This document shows positions 9,248 to 20,531 of a DNA stretch of 64,000 nt, in pieces. A program made the translations under genes and the position numbers. Below the pieces are notes generated by a model. It was not told the origin of the DNA and ran no database searches. It saw only the letters and a program-made list of their open reading frames with translations. Positions within the stretch are counted from its first letter, which is position 1. Every line of letters starts with the position of its first letter. The DNA comes from Natronosalvus caseinilyticus (lineage in GTDB: Archaea > Halobacteriota > Halobacteria > Halobacteriales > Natrialbaceae): positions 166,192-230,191 of the forward strand of contig NZ_CP100395.1 of NCBI RefSeq assembly GCF_017357105.1, written 5' to 3'.

Positions 9248-12200
9248 GATTCAGACGTACCCTTGTGGGGTTGAAGCGTGAGGACGTAGATGTGCTCCGG
9301 ATCGTCTGGGCGATTCAGACGTACCCTTGTGGGGTTGAAGCTCGAGGCCGACGTCGAGGACGAAGCAGAAGGGACGGATTCAGACGTACCCTTGTGGGGT
9401 TGAAGCAGTCGGATCTGGACGCCATCGTCGGTCTCGACGGCGATTCAGACGTACCCTTGTGGGGTTGAAGCGGCTCGTGGCTGGTCACACTCAACAGCGT
9501 CCCGGTGATTCAGACGTACCCTTGTGGGGTTGAAGCGACGGGAGCTCGTGATTGCCATCCTCGTCGACGAAGATTCAGACGTACCCTTGTGGGGTTGAAG
9601 CGCCGAGAGGGCGAGGCCGCCGACGATCGCTACGCGCTGATTCAGACGTACCCTTGTGGGGTTGAAGCACGGTCGGAACACCTCGGCAGATTTTCGCCTC
9701 GGCGATTCAGACGTACCCTTGTGGGGTTGAAGCCGAGCGACGCCGACTCCAACCGGCCCGTCCAGTCGGATTCAGACGTACCCTTGTGGGGTTGAAGCCG
9801 GAAGTGTACGAGATGGTCATCGAGGAGGTCTGCGGATTCAGACGTACCCTTGTGGGGTTGAAGCGATTGATGCAGGGTCCGGCGAAACCATAGAATCGGG
9901 ATTCAGACGTACCCTTGTGGGGTTGAAGCGACGAGGAACTCAACGAACCGCAAGGCGCCTACGAGATTCAGACGTACCCTTGTGGGGTTGAAGCCAAATT
10001 GTCGCCGTCGCCAGCTTGTCGGAATCGCTGATTCAGACGTACCCTTGTGGGGTTGAAGCGAGATTCGACCGCCTATCAAGCGCGCCGACGGGTTGGATTC
10101 AGACGTACCCTTGTGGGGTTGAAGCGTCGAGTACAACACCTACAGCCTCGAGGACGCCCGCGATTCAGACGTACCCTTGTGGGGTTGAAGCCGAAAGACG
10201 AGATGCGGGAGAACGGATGGGATCCCGGATTCAGACGTACCCTTGTGGGGTTGAAGCCCGACGACAGAGGTCTTTATCTGGTACACTGACGACGGATTCA
10301 GACGTACCCTTGTGGGGTTGAAGCCCGACGACAGAGGTCTTTATCTGGTACACTGACGACGGATTCAGACGTACCCTTGTGGGGTTGAAGCCGCGACAGC
10401 GTATCGTCCGAGGCACGCCCGGAGAGATTCAGACGTACCCTTGTGGGGTTGAAGCGCGTGACGGTCAAAGGCGGCGCTCGATCGAAGACCGAGATTCAGA
10501 CGTACCCTTGTGGGGTTGAAGCGACGCCCTCTCGTGGCTCGATGATGTCCTCGACACGATTCAGACGTACCCTTGTGGGGTTGAAGCTCGCGCACGAAGG
10601 GCGGCCTCCAGGCGAAGGACTAGATTCAGACGTACCCTTGTGGGGTTGAAGCAACGGCCTGGGCGCCTCACTCCGACTCCGGGTCACGGTGATTCAGACG
10701 TACCCTTGTGGGGTTGAAGCGGCCGGCCCTGTCACGGTAAGCGACAGAGTGGTCGATTCAGACGTACCCTTGTGGGGTTGAAGCGCACTCAGGGCACTGC
10801 CAGACGGAGACGACGTCAGATTCAGACGTACCCTTGTGGGGTTGAAGCGCCACATTGACTCGAGTGACAGCACGCTCCTGACCGAGATTCAGACGTACCC
10901 TTGTGGGGTTGAAGCTTCCGACCCGTTCGACGCCCTCTCGTGGCTCGATGAGATTCAGACGTACCCTTGTGGGGTTGAAGCGTTTGCCTCAACTCAGCAT
11001 ACACGACTCAAAATGACGATTCAGACGTACCCTTGTGGGGTTGAAGCGTCGAGGAAGGCGAACGCGAACGGATTACCGAGTGGATTCAGACGTACCCTTG
11101 TGGGGTTGAAGCGGTCGCGAACCGATCACGCCGATACTCCCGACGAGGATTCAGACGTACCCTTGTGGGGTTGAAGCCTCCGGAAGGAGTTTCCGGAAGT
11201 GTACGAGATGGTCGATTCAGACGTACCCTTGTGGGGTTGAAGCGAGTCAGTCCGTCGCGGATCGAGGCGCTATGTAGAGGATTCAGACGTACCCTTGTGG
11301 GGTTGAAGCGCGTGACGGTCAAAGGCGGCGCTCGATCGAAGACCGATTCAGACGTACCCTTGTGGGGTTGAAGCTACTACCGTCACAGACCCACGCTCGG
11401 AAGCGGGCAGATTCAGACGTACCCTTGTGGGGTTGAAGCGAGCCTACGACAGACGTGATCTACACCGCGAGCGTCGGATTCAGACGTACCCTTGTGGGGT
11501 TGAAGCTCGATGTCGAGTGCGTCCAGGACGATCTGCCGGAGCAGATTCAGACGTACCCTTGTGGGGTTGAAGCACCACTCAGGTCCCGGCTAAGGTAGAC
11601 TCTCCCGCGATTCAGACGTACCCTTGTGGGGTTGAAGCCCCAACCCGTCTCGCGTCGTCGATAAGGTCCTCGTGGATTCAGACGTACCCTTGTGGGGTTG
11701 AAGCACACTCGTTAGTGACCGGCCCGAGCCATATCTTCAAGATTCAGACGTACCCTTGTGGGGTTGAAGCATAGGCTACCACCCTCTGGCAGTGCGAGAG
11801 AGTCGATTCAGACGTACCCTTGTGGGGTTGAAGCAAGCTCTCCGTCAACGAGGACCGCGTTATCCCGCGATTCAGACGTACCCTTGTGGGGTTGAAGCCC
11901 GATGTCGTCGACGATCTCCTCGAGGAGCGCGGATTCAGACGTACCCTTGTGGGGTTGAAGCCTCGAGGGCCGGCTTGTTGCCGATCTGATCGAGAGGATT
12001 CAGACGTACCCTTGTGGGGTTGAAGCGACCTCGAGGACGCCCTCCTGGGTCGCGACGTCGACGAGATTCAGACGTACCCTTGTGGGGTTGAAGCCTGGCC
12101 GCACTCGGTCGACGTGAGATTGATCCCCAGGATTCAGACGTACCCTTGTGGGGTTGAAGCACAGATAGCGCAGTACAGCGTCGTCATTCGAACTTCGATT

Positions 12201-15200
12201 CAGACGTACCCTTGTGGGGTTGAAGCGAGCGATTGCATGAGGCGATGGAGTTGGCAGAGGGATTCAGACGTACCCTTGTGGGGTTGAAGCCGCTGTCTCG
12301 AAGGCGCCCGGCCCCCCGTCGACTCAGGATTCAGACGTACCCTTGTGGGGTTGAAGCTCAATAAGCCAATCTATTGCGACCGATATTCGCTGAGATTCAG
12401 ACGTACCCTTGTGGGGTTGAAGCTTGCGGACCATCTCGCGATCCGCTTCATCGCGCCAGATTCAGACGTACCCTTGTGGGGTTGAAGCTCTGACTCGCCA
12501 GTGCAGTATTTGCACCAGCTAACGGATTCAGACGTACCCTTGTGGGGTTGAAGCGACGTCCACCACTGCAACCGGCTCCGGTGGGACAACCGATTCAGAC
12601 GTACCCTTGTGGGGTTGAAGCCCACCTCGAACCTACGGAGGGCGCGTGCGATGAGCGATTCAGACGTACCCTTGTGGGGTTGAAGCCACGCGAGTTCCTG
12701 GCGAACGCCCTCCTCGCCGTAGATTCAGACGTACCCTTGTGGGGTTGAAGCGCGTAGTCGGCGTTCCAGGCCGCACCGCACCGCGCGGATTCAGACGTAC
12801 CCTTGTGGGGTTGAAGCCGGGTTGCGTCGATAGGTACGCGACGACCGCCTCGGATTCAGACGTACCCTTGTGGGGTTGAAGCAGCCTATTTATATACCCC
12901 TCCATAAACTGTATGGCGCGATTCAGACGTACCCTTGTGGGGTTGAAGCATCGTGACCACTCCTCGAGGTCGACGTCGTCGGGGATTCAGACGTACCCTT
13001 GTGGGGTTGAAGCTCTGACTCGCCAGTGCAGTATTTGCACCAGCTAGATTCAGACGTACCCTTGTGGGGTTGAAGCGACCTCATCTTCGATCGTTCCGTA
13101 GCGGTCGGTCGATTCAGACGTACCCTTGTGGGGTTGAAGCCTGCAGCGGCCTCCTTCGCCTGGCCGATCGCGATGGGATTCAGACGTACCCTTGTGGGGT
13201 TGAAGCTCTTCCCTGCAACGTAGACGCTCGGTCGCTCAGTGATTCAGACGTACCCTTGTGGGGTTGAAGCGCTCGAGCGACGCTCATCGATCGCACACCT
13301 CCGGATTCAGACGTACCCTTGTGGGGTTGAAGCGGTCGCATCCGTGACGTTCAGGTTACGTCTGCCGAGATTCAGACGTACCCTTGTGGGGTTGAAGCCT
13401 CCATGATACGGTCGTCGTCCCAGCCCTGGTCGAAGATTCAGACGTACCCTTGTGGGGTTGAAGCGTCATTATGACGTTCTTATGCGCTCACTAACGGGCG
13501 ATTCAGACGTACCCTTGTGGGGTTGAAGCACGGAGAAACTGACGTCTCGGTTCACTCCCGAGCGGATTCAGACGTACCCTTGTGGGGTTGAAGCCGAAAG
13601 ACGAGATGCGGGAGAACGGCTGGGATCCCGGATTCAGACGTACCCTTGTGGGGTTGAAGCGTCCGGTTCGTCAGTCACAGTGGGGTCACCTAATCAGATT
13701 CAGACGTACCCTTGTGGGGTTGAAGCATCATGTCGACGCGCTGGCCTTCGATCTCTTCGCGGATTCAGACGTACCCTTGTGGGGTTGAAGCCTCGTCAGC
13801 ATCGAGGTACTCCCGCGTTCCGAACTCGATTCAGACGTACCCTTGTGGGGTTGAAGCCCCCATCGATCCACGCTCCTTGAGGCGATCTTTCGCGATTCAG
13901 ACGTACCCTTGTGGGGTTGAAGCGCGATCGTGATCGTCGGCGCGTGGTACGTCCTCGCGATTCAGACGTACCCTTGTGGGGTTGAAGCTCGAAGGTTGCG
14001 TCAGGGTCTACGTGAATGTGAACGGATTCAGACGTACCCTTGTGGGGTTGAAGCATCGCGAAATCGAGGAGCACTCGATTCGCCTCTGCGATTCAGACGT
14101 ACCCTTGTGGGGTTGAAGCGAGACGTCTGTCGGGAGCGCATCGATCGCAGTCACCGATTCAGACGTACCCTTGTGGGGTTGAAGCATCGCGACACCTCCG
14201 AGCCGTGGGCCGATACCGGATTCAGACGTACCCTTGTGGGGTTGAAGCCTCGCAGGGACAGCCGCAGCGCTCACGGTCGGCGGATTCAGACGTACCCTTG
14301 TGGGGTTGAAGCCCCCGAGGAGAGACCGAGGAGGACGCAGACGGCGAGATTCAGACGTACCCTTGTGGGGTTGAAGCGGCGGGATCATGACCTACCTCCT
14401 CTGGGCCCGCCGGATTCAGACGTACCCTTGTGGGGTTGAAGCCGGTTGTCGATGTCCCCCGTCTCCGAGATCGCGAACGATTCAGACGTACCCTTGTGGG
14501 GTTGAAGCGTGATTTTCACGTCATCGCATTCGAGAGTGCTGAAAGATTCAGACGTACCCTTGTGGGGTTGAAGCGGACGAGGCGCCGCAGCGGGCGCCGG
14601 GGCAACCGTGATTCAGACGTACCCTTGTGGGGTTGAAGCGTTATCCATGTCTGTTGGTCCGGGGATCGCGACGCGATTCAGACGTACCCTTGTGGGGTTG
14701 AAGCGCTGACGAGGACTCGTCAGGAGGCGGTGGAGGCGGATTCAGACGTACCCTTGTGGGGTTGAAGCGTCGACAAAACCGGGACGAAAACCGCGAGCTT
14801 CTGATTCAGACGTACCCTTGTGGGGTTGAAGCAGGAGGCGAACCACAGTGACCGCCGATCGAACCCCGATTCAGACGTACCCTTGTGGGGTTGAAGCTCC
14901 GTATCAGAGATAGCATACTTCTCCCGCAGAGATTCAGACGTACCCTTGTGGGGTTGAAGCGAGTAGCCGATTTCCGAGAGCCAGCGCCGAAGCTAGATTC
15001 AGACGTACCCTTGTGGGGTTGAAGCGGACACTGAGATCACCCGAAGACCCGCTCTTGGATTCAGACGTACCCTTGTGGGGTTGAAGCGCGGCGACTCCAT
15101 CAGCGAGCCGACGTCGACGAACTGATTCAGACGTACCCTTGTGGGGTTGAAGCATAGGAGTCTCAGGGTGGTCTCGAGAGGCCGACTCGGATTCAGACGT

Positions 15201-16840
15201 ACCCTTGTGGGGTTGAAGCCAGGGGTTCAAACCGATGAACGCCTATCTCGCTGGATTCAGACGTACCCTTGTGGGGTTGAAGCATCCACGTCCCCGAGGG
15301 CGTCGGCATCCACGATCTCGATTCAGACGTACCCTTGTGGGGTTGAAGCGAAGGGTGGTCTCGAACGTCGAACCCTGGGGGTGAGATTCAGACGTACCCT
15401 TGTGGGGTTGAAGCCCACGATCGACCCCGTGAGCGTCGATGGTGACTACGGATTCAGACGTACCCTTGTGGGGTTGAAGCGTTCAGCACGAACACAGAGG
15501 GGCTGATACCGGTCGGATTCAGACGTACCCTTGTGGGGTTGAAGCAACGACAGCGACCCGTCCCAGTGCTCGACGCCCGAGATTCAGACGTACCCTTGTG
15601 GGGTTGAAGCTACCCAACTGATGCCCCAACGGTCGGAAACGTCGAGATTCAGACGTACCCTTGTGGGGTTGAAGCACACCATCCTGACCGTACTCATCGC
15701 CGTATCGCTGGATTCAGACGTACCCTTGTGGGGTTGAAGCGTCATTCCGACTCCGTGAGACCGCCCCTGAGTCGATTCAGACGTACCCTTGTGGGGTTGA
15801 AGCGCGTGCAGAAACCCGTCTCCACAGCTCTAGATCGACGATTCAGACGTACCCTTGTGGGGTTGAAGCGGCTCGCGGAGTTGAGCGACTACGCCGGCGC
15901 CGATCGATTCAGACGTACCCTTGTGGGGTTGAAGCACGACGAGGTAACAGATCATGCCATGGACCGCCTGAGATTCAGACGTACCCTTGTGGGGTTGAAG
16001 CCCCGTGTACAGGTCCTCGTTGGTCCCGTTCGGGGGATTCAGACGTACCCTTGTGGGGTTGAAGCGAAGAGATCGTCGTCGAGATAGAGGAACATTTGAG
16101 ATTCAGACGTACCCTTGTGGGGTTGAAGCCGTCGGATCGCCTGGTCCACGGCGAGAAGGCGACGATTCAGACGTACCCTTGTGGGGTTGAAGCGCGATCG
16201 CGCTGATCCAGGGCGGAGACGATCCCGTGATTCAGACGTACCCTTGTGGGGTTGAAGCGAATCGCCGCCGTCCGTTGCTGCAACTAAGGACGTGATTCAG
16301 ACGTACCCTTGTGGGGTTGAAGCTGAATGGGTTTACTCGACAGTGCACAAAACGCGTGGATTCAGACGTACCCTTGTGGGGTTGAAGCGGTTCTACAGTC
16401 GAATGGGTTAGCTCCAGCGGTGGATTCAGACGTACCCTTGTGGGGTTGAAGCGAACTCTTGCTCGAGGGCACCCGGCGGATGGACGCGATTCAGACGTAC
16501 CTTTGTGGGGTTGGAGCCTCCGATCATGATAACCACACGTACAAGGCCGTGATTCAGACGTACCCTTGTGGGGTTGAAGCCTCCCCCGTTAACGGTTGCA
16601 GCGTCGACCTCGCCATGATTCAGACGTACCCTTGTGGGGTTGAAGCCGTGTAGGAGGTTTTCCCTCGCTCGAGTGACTGAGATTCAGACGTACCCTTGTG
16701 GGGTTGAAGCCACAAGCTCACCGCCGGCGAACTCTGCCCCGAGAAGATTCAGACGTACCCTTGTGGGGTTGAAGCGCCGTCTACGGACTTCGCGGAACTG
16801 ATCACCAGGTGGTTCAGACGTACCCTTGTAGAGTTGAAGC
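9248..16840 (+). CRISPR. Type I-B CRISPR array, about 117 repeats and 116 spacers
   Basis: A 30-nt repeat starting GATTCAGACG and ending GGGGTTGAAGC recurs every 64-67 bp. By hand I located 117 copies, the first at 9248-9277 and the last at 16811-16840. Spacers are about 33-38 nt. The repeat is near-invariant; copy 112 (16488-16517) has two changes and the last copy has three, marking the leader-distal end. The last 8 nt, GTTGAAGC, would be the crRNA 5' handle, with G instead of the more usual A in haloarchaeal ATTGAAGC. Many apparent short reading frames here only read the repeat and are not genes. Confidence 0.99.
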
Positions 16841-17032
16841 TACGAACGACTCCTACCACGACCCCTCTAACTGGGGACGAAGTACAGCGAGGGTTCGATT
16901 ACCCCGACTGTGGCTATGAAGCCCGCTCGAGGATCGTCTACGGCGCTGAACGGAGAGGTCTCAGAACGTTCAGAATAGTATTTTTTCTCAGGCAGGAAGG
17001 GGTGGCCCGAGTCATATGGGCCAGGTTCACAG
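16841..17032. other. Spacer region after the array, no convincing gene
   Basis: About 190 bp between the degenerate last repeat and the next gene. The short plus-strand frame that runs out of the last repeat begins inside repeat sequence and overlaps the next gene, so I do not call it. A T-rich stretch (TATTTTTTCT near 16979) could be a terminator for the array transcript or a promoter element for the gene at 17033, but nothing decides it. Confidence 0.4.
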
Positions 17033-17428
17033 ATGAGTATCGAAGTCATTGACCGCCACAGCGAAGCACTGTTTGAATTCCTCTGGTGTCCAGTCTGCGG
17101 GCACGAGGTATTCAGCCACATTCCCTTCGAGGGAGTGTTCTGCAAGAATTGCAACACGCGGGTCGAGTTCCAGGAACCCATGGAAGATCGTGGCTACGAA
17201 GATGCCGTCCTCGCCTGTTTCGATACAGACACGGCCTGGAATCTCCACATCGTCGAGAAATTGCGTCGCGACCTTCCCGATGGATCCGCCCGGATGAAAA
17301 TTCTCGGCTCGCCGTACGCCTACGAGGTCGATTGGTGGAGTCCGGAGCCGGGTGACGAATGGGAGGCGGTCGAACGTGGTGAGTTCGACGATGCCAATGA
17401 GCCAGAAGAGGTGTCGCATCTGGCGTAG
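17033..17428 (+). CDS. Small zinc-ribbon protein, DUF7567-like
   Basis: 131 residues. Two CxxC knuckles (WCPVCGHEV and FCKNCNTRV, about residues 18-44) form a probable zinc ribbon, followed by an acidic domain containing YEVDWWSPEPGDEWE. The composition is typical of a real haloarchaeal protein. I associate it with the haloarchaeal DUF7567 group found near mobile elements, from memory only. Function unknown; nucleic-acid or protein binding through the ribbon is possible. It has its own ATG and is not overlapped by neighbours. Confidence 0.7.
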   Translation: MSIEVIDRHSEALFEFLWCPVCGHEVFSHIPFEGVFCKNCNTRVEFQEPMEDRGYEDAVLACFDTDTAWNLHIVEKLRRDLPDGSARMKILGSPYAYEVDWWSPEPGDEWEAVERGEFDDANEPEEVSHLA

Positions 17429-17594
17429 CGGAATTCGATTCCTCAGCGATTGTGAGATCGTTGTTGTTGCGCCAGTAAGGGGCACCGGCGCACACGCGCC
17501 GGGGAGTATCGATGTCAACACGGAGTCAACTCGATTCGTCCAACGAGTCGAACCGAATCCCAGAACAGACAAGTCGAACGTCCGTGATCGGATC

Positions 17595-17875
17595 ATGCAA
17601 GTCTACGTCGTGGAACTGCCAACACAGAATCCATTCGACGAACCCGCCGAGTGGGCCGGATACGCTGGCCGGAGACTGATTCGTACGCCGTTCGACGCGT
17701 TCTGGAACGGGTATATGATGCGATTCGAGAGGAATCGCAGAGCGTTCGAGAAGGGGCAGACAATGCCGATGAACTCCTGCGAGAGTTCCAGGCGCTTCGA
17801 GACGCAGCGAAGCCTCAAACGCCAGGACGACTGACCATCACCTACGAACGATACGACGACACATTCGAGGCCTGA
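17595..17875 (+). pseudogene. Probable frameshifted small hypothetical gene
   Basis: From the ATG at 17595 one frame gives MQVYVVELPTQNPFDEPAEW, a plausible N-terminus. From about 17653 a different frame gives the plausible acidic helical part (VLERVYDAIREESQ, ADELLREFQALRDAAK) ending at the TGA 17873-17875. The two halves are out of frame, suggesting a one-base slip or a junction near 17650. The 133 bp from 17653 recur at 30863-30995. An alternative is a 74-aa gene starting at the GTG at 17651. Not recognised as any known family. Confidence 0.45.
17653..17785 (+). repeat. 133-bp direct repeat, copy 1 (copy 2 at 30863)
   Basis: This stretch matches 30863-30995 with only two substitutions by eye. 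Here it sits inside a plausible reading frame; the second copy is cut off from its surroundings. It therefore looks like a recently duplicated fragment rather than a functional repeat. Confidence 0.9.
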
Positions 17876-18052
17876 TGTCGCAAACCACCGTCACGAGCGA
17901 CCTGACGACTGCTGGATGCACGCGTTTAGCCGTGTCGTCCTAACTGGACGAACTCGACCAATGTTCGTCCGTCTGCACAAGGGACAAGAGACGAGAGACG
18001 AGTGGGTAGCGCCACTCGGAACCGACTACCATCATTGGAGACATCGATCCGA

Positions 18053-19261
18053 TTACCCGCCAAGCCACCAGCCATAGAGCTGTGCCTGCTCGTCAGTGTC
18101 GGGATGCTTCTTCGACTGGCCGTAGGTTTTCCCCTTGAGGAGTTGACGTTCGACAGCGTTCGCTGCGAGACGGAGGGCGTGGGAAGCACCGTACCCCTCC
18201 CCATCGGCAGTGAAGTAGCCGCGGTCGGTGACCAGTCGAATCCGTGCCAGCACTAGCGGCACACCCCGGCTCTGTTCCTTGTGCTCCTGCAGTTCGATGC
18301 TGGCCTTGATCACGCTCATCTCACCGTACTTCGAGGTCATGCGCTCGATCAGCGCGGAGACGTCGTCGTAGTCCATCTCCTCCAGCAGGTCGAGCCCGAA
18401 CACCTGCACGGCGTTCCGGTCATCGCGCTCCCAGGTGAGCGCCTCGATGACGTCCGTTTTCGTGATGATACCGATCGGCTCGTCGGTGTCGTCGGCCGTG
18501 ACGACGAGTGAGGAGATTCCTCGCTCGAACATCGTCTCGACCACCCCGTCGAGCGGTGCGTTCCGCTCTACTGTCACGACTGCGTCGGACATCAGGTTCC
18601 GTACCGGGAGATCGAGCATCCGGTCGGCGTCGCCCTCGCGTGCGCCGAATCCACCACGGTTCTGCCCGCCACCGCCGCGGCCACCGAAGCCGCTCGACGA
18701 ACCACCTTGGCTCTTGTTGCCGCCTCGCGTCGTGAACTCGATGACGTCGTACAGGCTCAGCAGTCCCACGAGGTCGTCCCCGTCGACGACTGGGAGATGG
18801 GCGATCCCAGCGTCCCGAAGCATATTGAGCGCTTTTCCGATCGAGGTTTCAGGGGCCGCACTGATCAACTCCGTTGTGTAGGCATCGTCGACGGTCACTG
18901 CGGCGAGAAACGGACGGACAGCCTCGAGGACCGCATCGCCGGTCACCACACCGACAACACGATCGTCATCGAGTACGGGGAGTGTTTTGGCGCCGCTACC
19001 GATCATGAGCCGCGCGACCTCGCGGACATCCTCGGTGCGCTCGACAGTTGGGACGTGCTGTGCCTGTGAGCTAACCTTCGCAGACGGCTGGTTGGACGAC
19101 GATGCCAGCTGTCGGCGGCTAACGACACCGCGATACTCGTCGCCGTCTGTTACGATGACGGCATCAAGTTCCTGATTCTCGAACGCCCCGGCGACCTTCG
19201 AGAGCGGTGTGCCGATGTCGAACTCCGTGAATTTTGGGGAGAGGATCTCAGATATATCCAT
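18053..19261 (-). CDS. Four-CBS-domain protein with C-terminal ribosome-hibernation-like domain
   Basis: 402 residues starting MDISEILSPKF. CBS domains bind adenosyl ligands. Four CBS-like motifs are visible, e.g. GVVSRRQLA, VVGVVTGDAVLEAV, HLPVVDGDDLVGLLSLYDVIEF and EPIGIITKTDVIEALTW. A glycine-rich linker (GFGGRGGGGQNRGG, ~residues 190-205) separates the pairs. The last ~110 residues (YGEMSVIKASIELQEH ... GYGASHALRLAANAVERQLL) resemble the sigma-54-modulation/hibernation factor fold. Inference: an energy-sensing ribosome-associated protein. Monocistronic; a cat-sensitive start at 19261 is clear. The CBS call is firm, the tail call less so. Confidence 0.85.
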   Translation of the reverse strand: MDISEILSPKFTEFDIGTPLSKVAGAFENQELDAVIVTDGDEYRGVVSRRQLASSSNQPSAKVSSQAQHVPTVERTEDVREVARLMIGSGAKTLPVLDDDRVVGVVTGDAVLEAVRPFLAAVTVDDAYTTELISAAPETSIGKALNMLRDAGIAHLPVVDGDDLVGLLSLYDVIEFTTRGGNKSQGGSSSGFGGRGGGGQNRGGFGAREGDADRMLDLPVRNLMSDAVVTVERNAPLDGVVETMFERGISSLVVTADDTDEPIGIITKTDVIEALTWERDDRNAVQVFGLDLLEEMDYDDVSALIERMTSKYGEMSVIKASIELQEHKEQSRGVPLVLARIRLVTDRGYFTADGEGYGASHALRLAANAVERQLLKGKTYGQSKKHPDTDEQAQLYGWWLGG

Positions 19262-19374
19262 GTGTGATGTCCTAGTAGAAGGGTTGCTGGACGGTTATGG
19301 TTGTTCCACCCCCTAATCATTCTGTCCGAGCCAGCCTAAGTAACAATTTCCTGATATTCGATACAGAGTTGGAG

Positions 19375-19761
19375 TTAACATGAGTAAGGGAATGTGATGC
19401 CTTCTGATTCGATTATTATTTGAACGTCTTCCCCATCGCGTGAGCAAATGTCTACGTCGGGGTCATACTCGTGTCTTATCTCGTCTTCGCCATTTAGCGA
19501 GACGACAAGGTGGTCAACGCGATCTTCGACACCCCGTGATTCGTCAGAATGTCCTGCCGGCAACGAGTACGAGTGGTCGAGTAACAGGGAGTCATCCGTC
19601 GCATAGACGGCTATTTCGAGGGAAATTTGTTGATCAGTATTGTTACTCGGGATGATTTCGACAATCGTCCCTTCTCCACTCTGTTCCCCGCCGACACCGA
19701 GACAACCAGATATGACAATACTGCTCCCAAGAGCGGTGGATAGGAGGGAACGTCGTTTCAT
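19375..19761 (-). CDS. Secreted lipoprotein, haloarchaeal hypothetical
   Basis: 128 residues from the ATG at 19761 (MKRRSLLSTALG...). The N-terminus carries a twin-basic start, a short hydrophobic stretch and a lipobox ending SGC, so it is probably a membrane-anchored lipoprotein. An upstream ATG at 19818 would put 19 residues before the signal peptide and is rejected. The body looks like a small beta domain (DQQISLEIAVYATDDSLLLDHSY) ending with two cysteines. No family recognised. Confidence 0.7.
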   Translation of the reverse strand: MKRRSLLSTALGSSIVISGCLGVGGEQSGEGTIVEIIPSNNTDQQISLEIAVYATDDSLLLDHSYSLPAGHSDESRGVEDRVDHLVVSLNGEDEIRHEYDPDVDICSRDGEDVQIIIESEGITFPYSC

Positions 19762-20267
19762 GCGCAAAACTCCTATTGTGATGGATAAGTGACTTTTCAT
19801 TACCTGAAAGATTCGCACGCCTACTTATCGGTCAGTTCAGCGCTAGCGTGACGGAATCAACGAGTTCTCCATGAGAGACACATCCTCGGAGTCAGTCATC
19901 TCGTTTCTGACAAGAGTCGAGTAGTTCATCTAGTGTGTGCTGAACTCGGGCGTGACTGTGACGTGTGGTGAGAACTAATTTACGGAAGCCGGTGATCGCT
20001 CAGTACGGGTGATTGGATGATCGTTATTCCGCTAACCGTTGTGTACCATGCCATGCTACTTTCCTCGTTGTGGTCCATATTCTGGCCAGAGAATGGCTAT
20101 TGATCCGCCTACCTCCAAGGCAGAGGTAGCACTAGCGCTCAACACGCCCTACAAAGCGCATACCGGAACGGTGTAGAAGTCGCTAATAGCGGCTACGAGC
20201 AAATTCATCATGATGACTCCCACGCCAAGTATAACCGAGTCCAACCCTACGCTGAGACGTGGATACT
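19762..20267. other. 505-bp intergenic region, no gene seen
   Basis: I see no reading frame with haloarchaeal protein character on either strand. It contains a short motif GTGTGCTGAACTCGGGC near 19933 that resembles GTTGTGCTAAACTTATCC near 20618 and GTCGTGCTGAACTCATCC near 21436, possible traces of transposon ends or of a dispersed repeat. Confidence 0.4.
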
Positions 20268-20531
20268 ATGACATCGACTGAGTCGGTTCAGCGGCGATAT
20301 GATTGGTCGAATATGGAGCCGAGCATAGCCGTCATCGATGCGCTTGCATCCCTGGAAGACGTACGGCCAGTTAACCTCTCAGACGAAATAGGCGGTACTC
20401 TATGTGATTTTGTTGATCCGGAAGCGCTTGATGCACTCGTTACCGACGAGAACGCCATATCGATTTCGTTCACGATCACTGAGTATGAGGTGCACATCGA
20501 CGAAGATAAGTTGCAAGTCTATTACGAGTAA
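20268..20531 (+). CDS. HalOD1 output-domain protein (copy 1 of 3)
   Basis: 87 residues from the ATG at 20268; a GTG at 20259 would add three residues. The order PSIAVIDALASLEDVRPVNL, then VDPEALDALV, then a beta-rich end (ISFTITEYEVHIDEDKLQVYY) is the HalOD1 domain, a short stand-alone haloarchaeal output domain thought to act in signalling. Two relatives lie at 36389 and 62378. It stands alone with no histidine kinase or receiver nearby. Confidence 0.8.
   Translation: MTSTESVQRRYDWSNMEPSIAVIDALASLEDVRPVNLSDEIGGTLCDFVDPEALDALVTDENAISISFTITEYEVHIDEDKLQVYYE

Noticed and set aside
9265..16653. Dozens of 60-170-residue frames within the array, many with repeated QTYPCGVEA or FRRTLVGLK blocks
   Set aside because: They are translations of the 30-nt CRISPR repeat in each frame, not genes.
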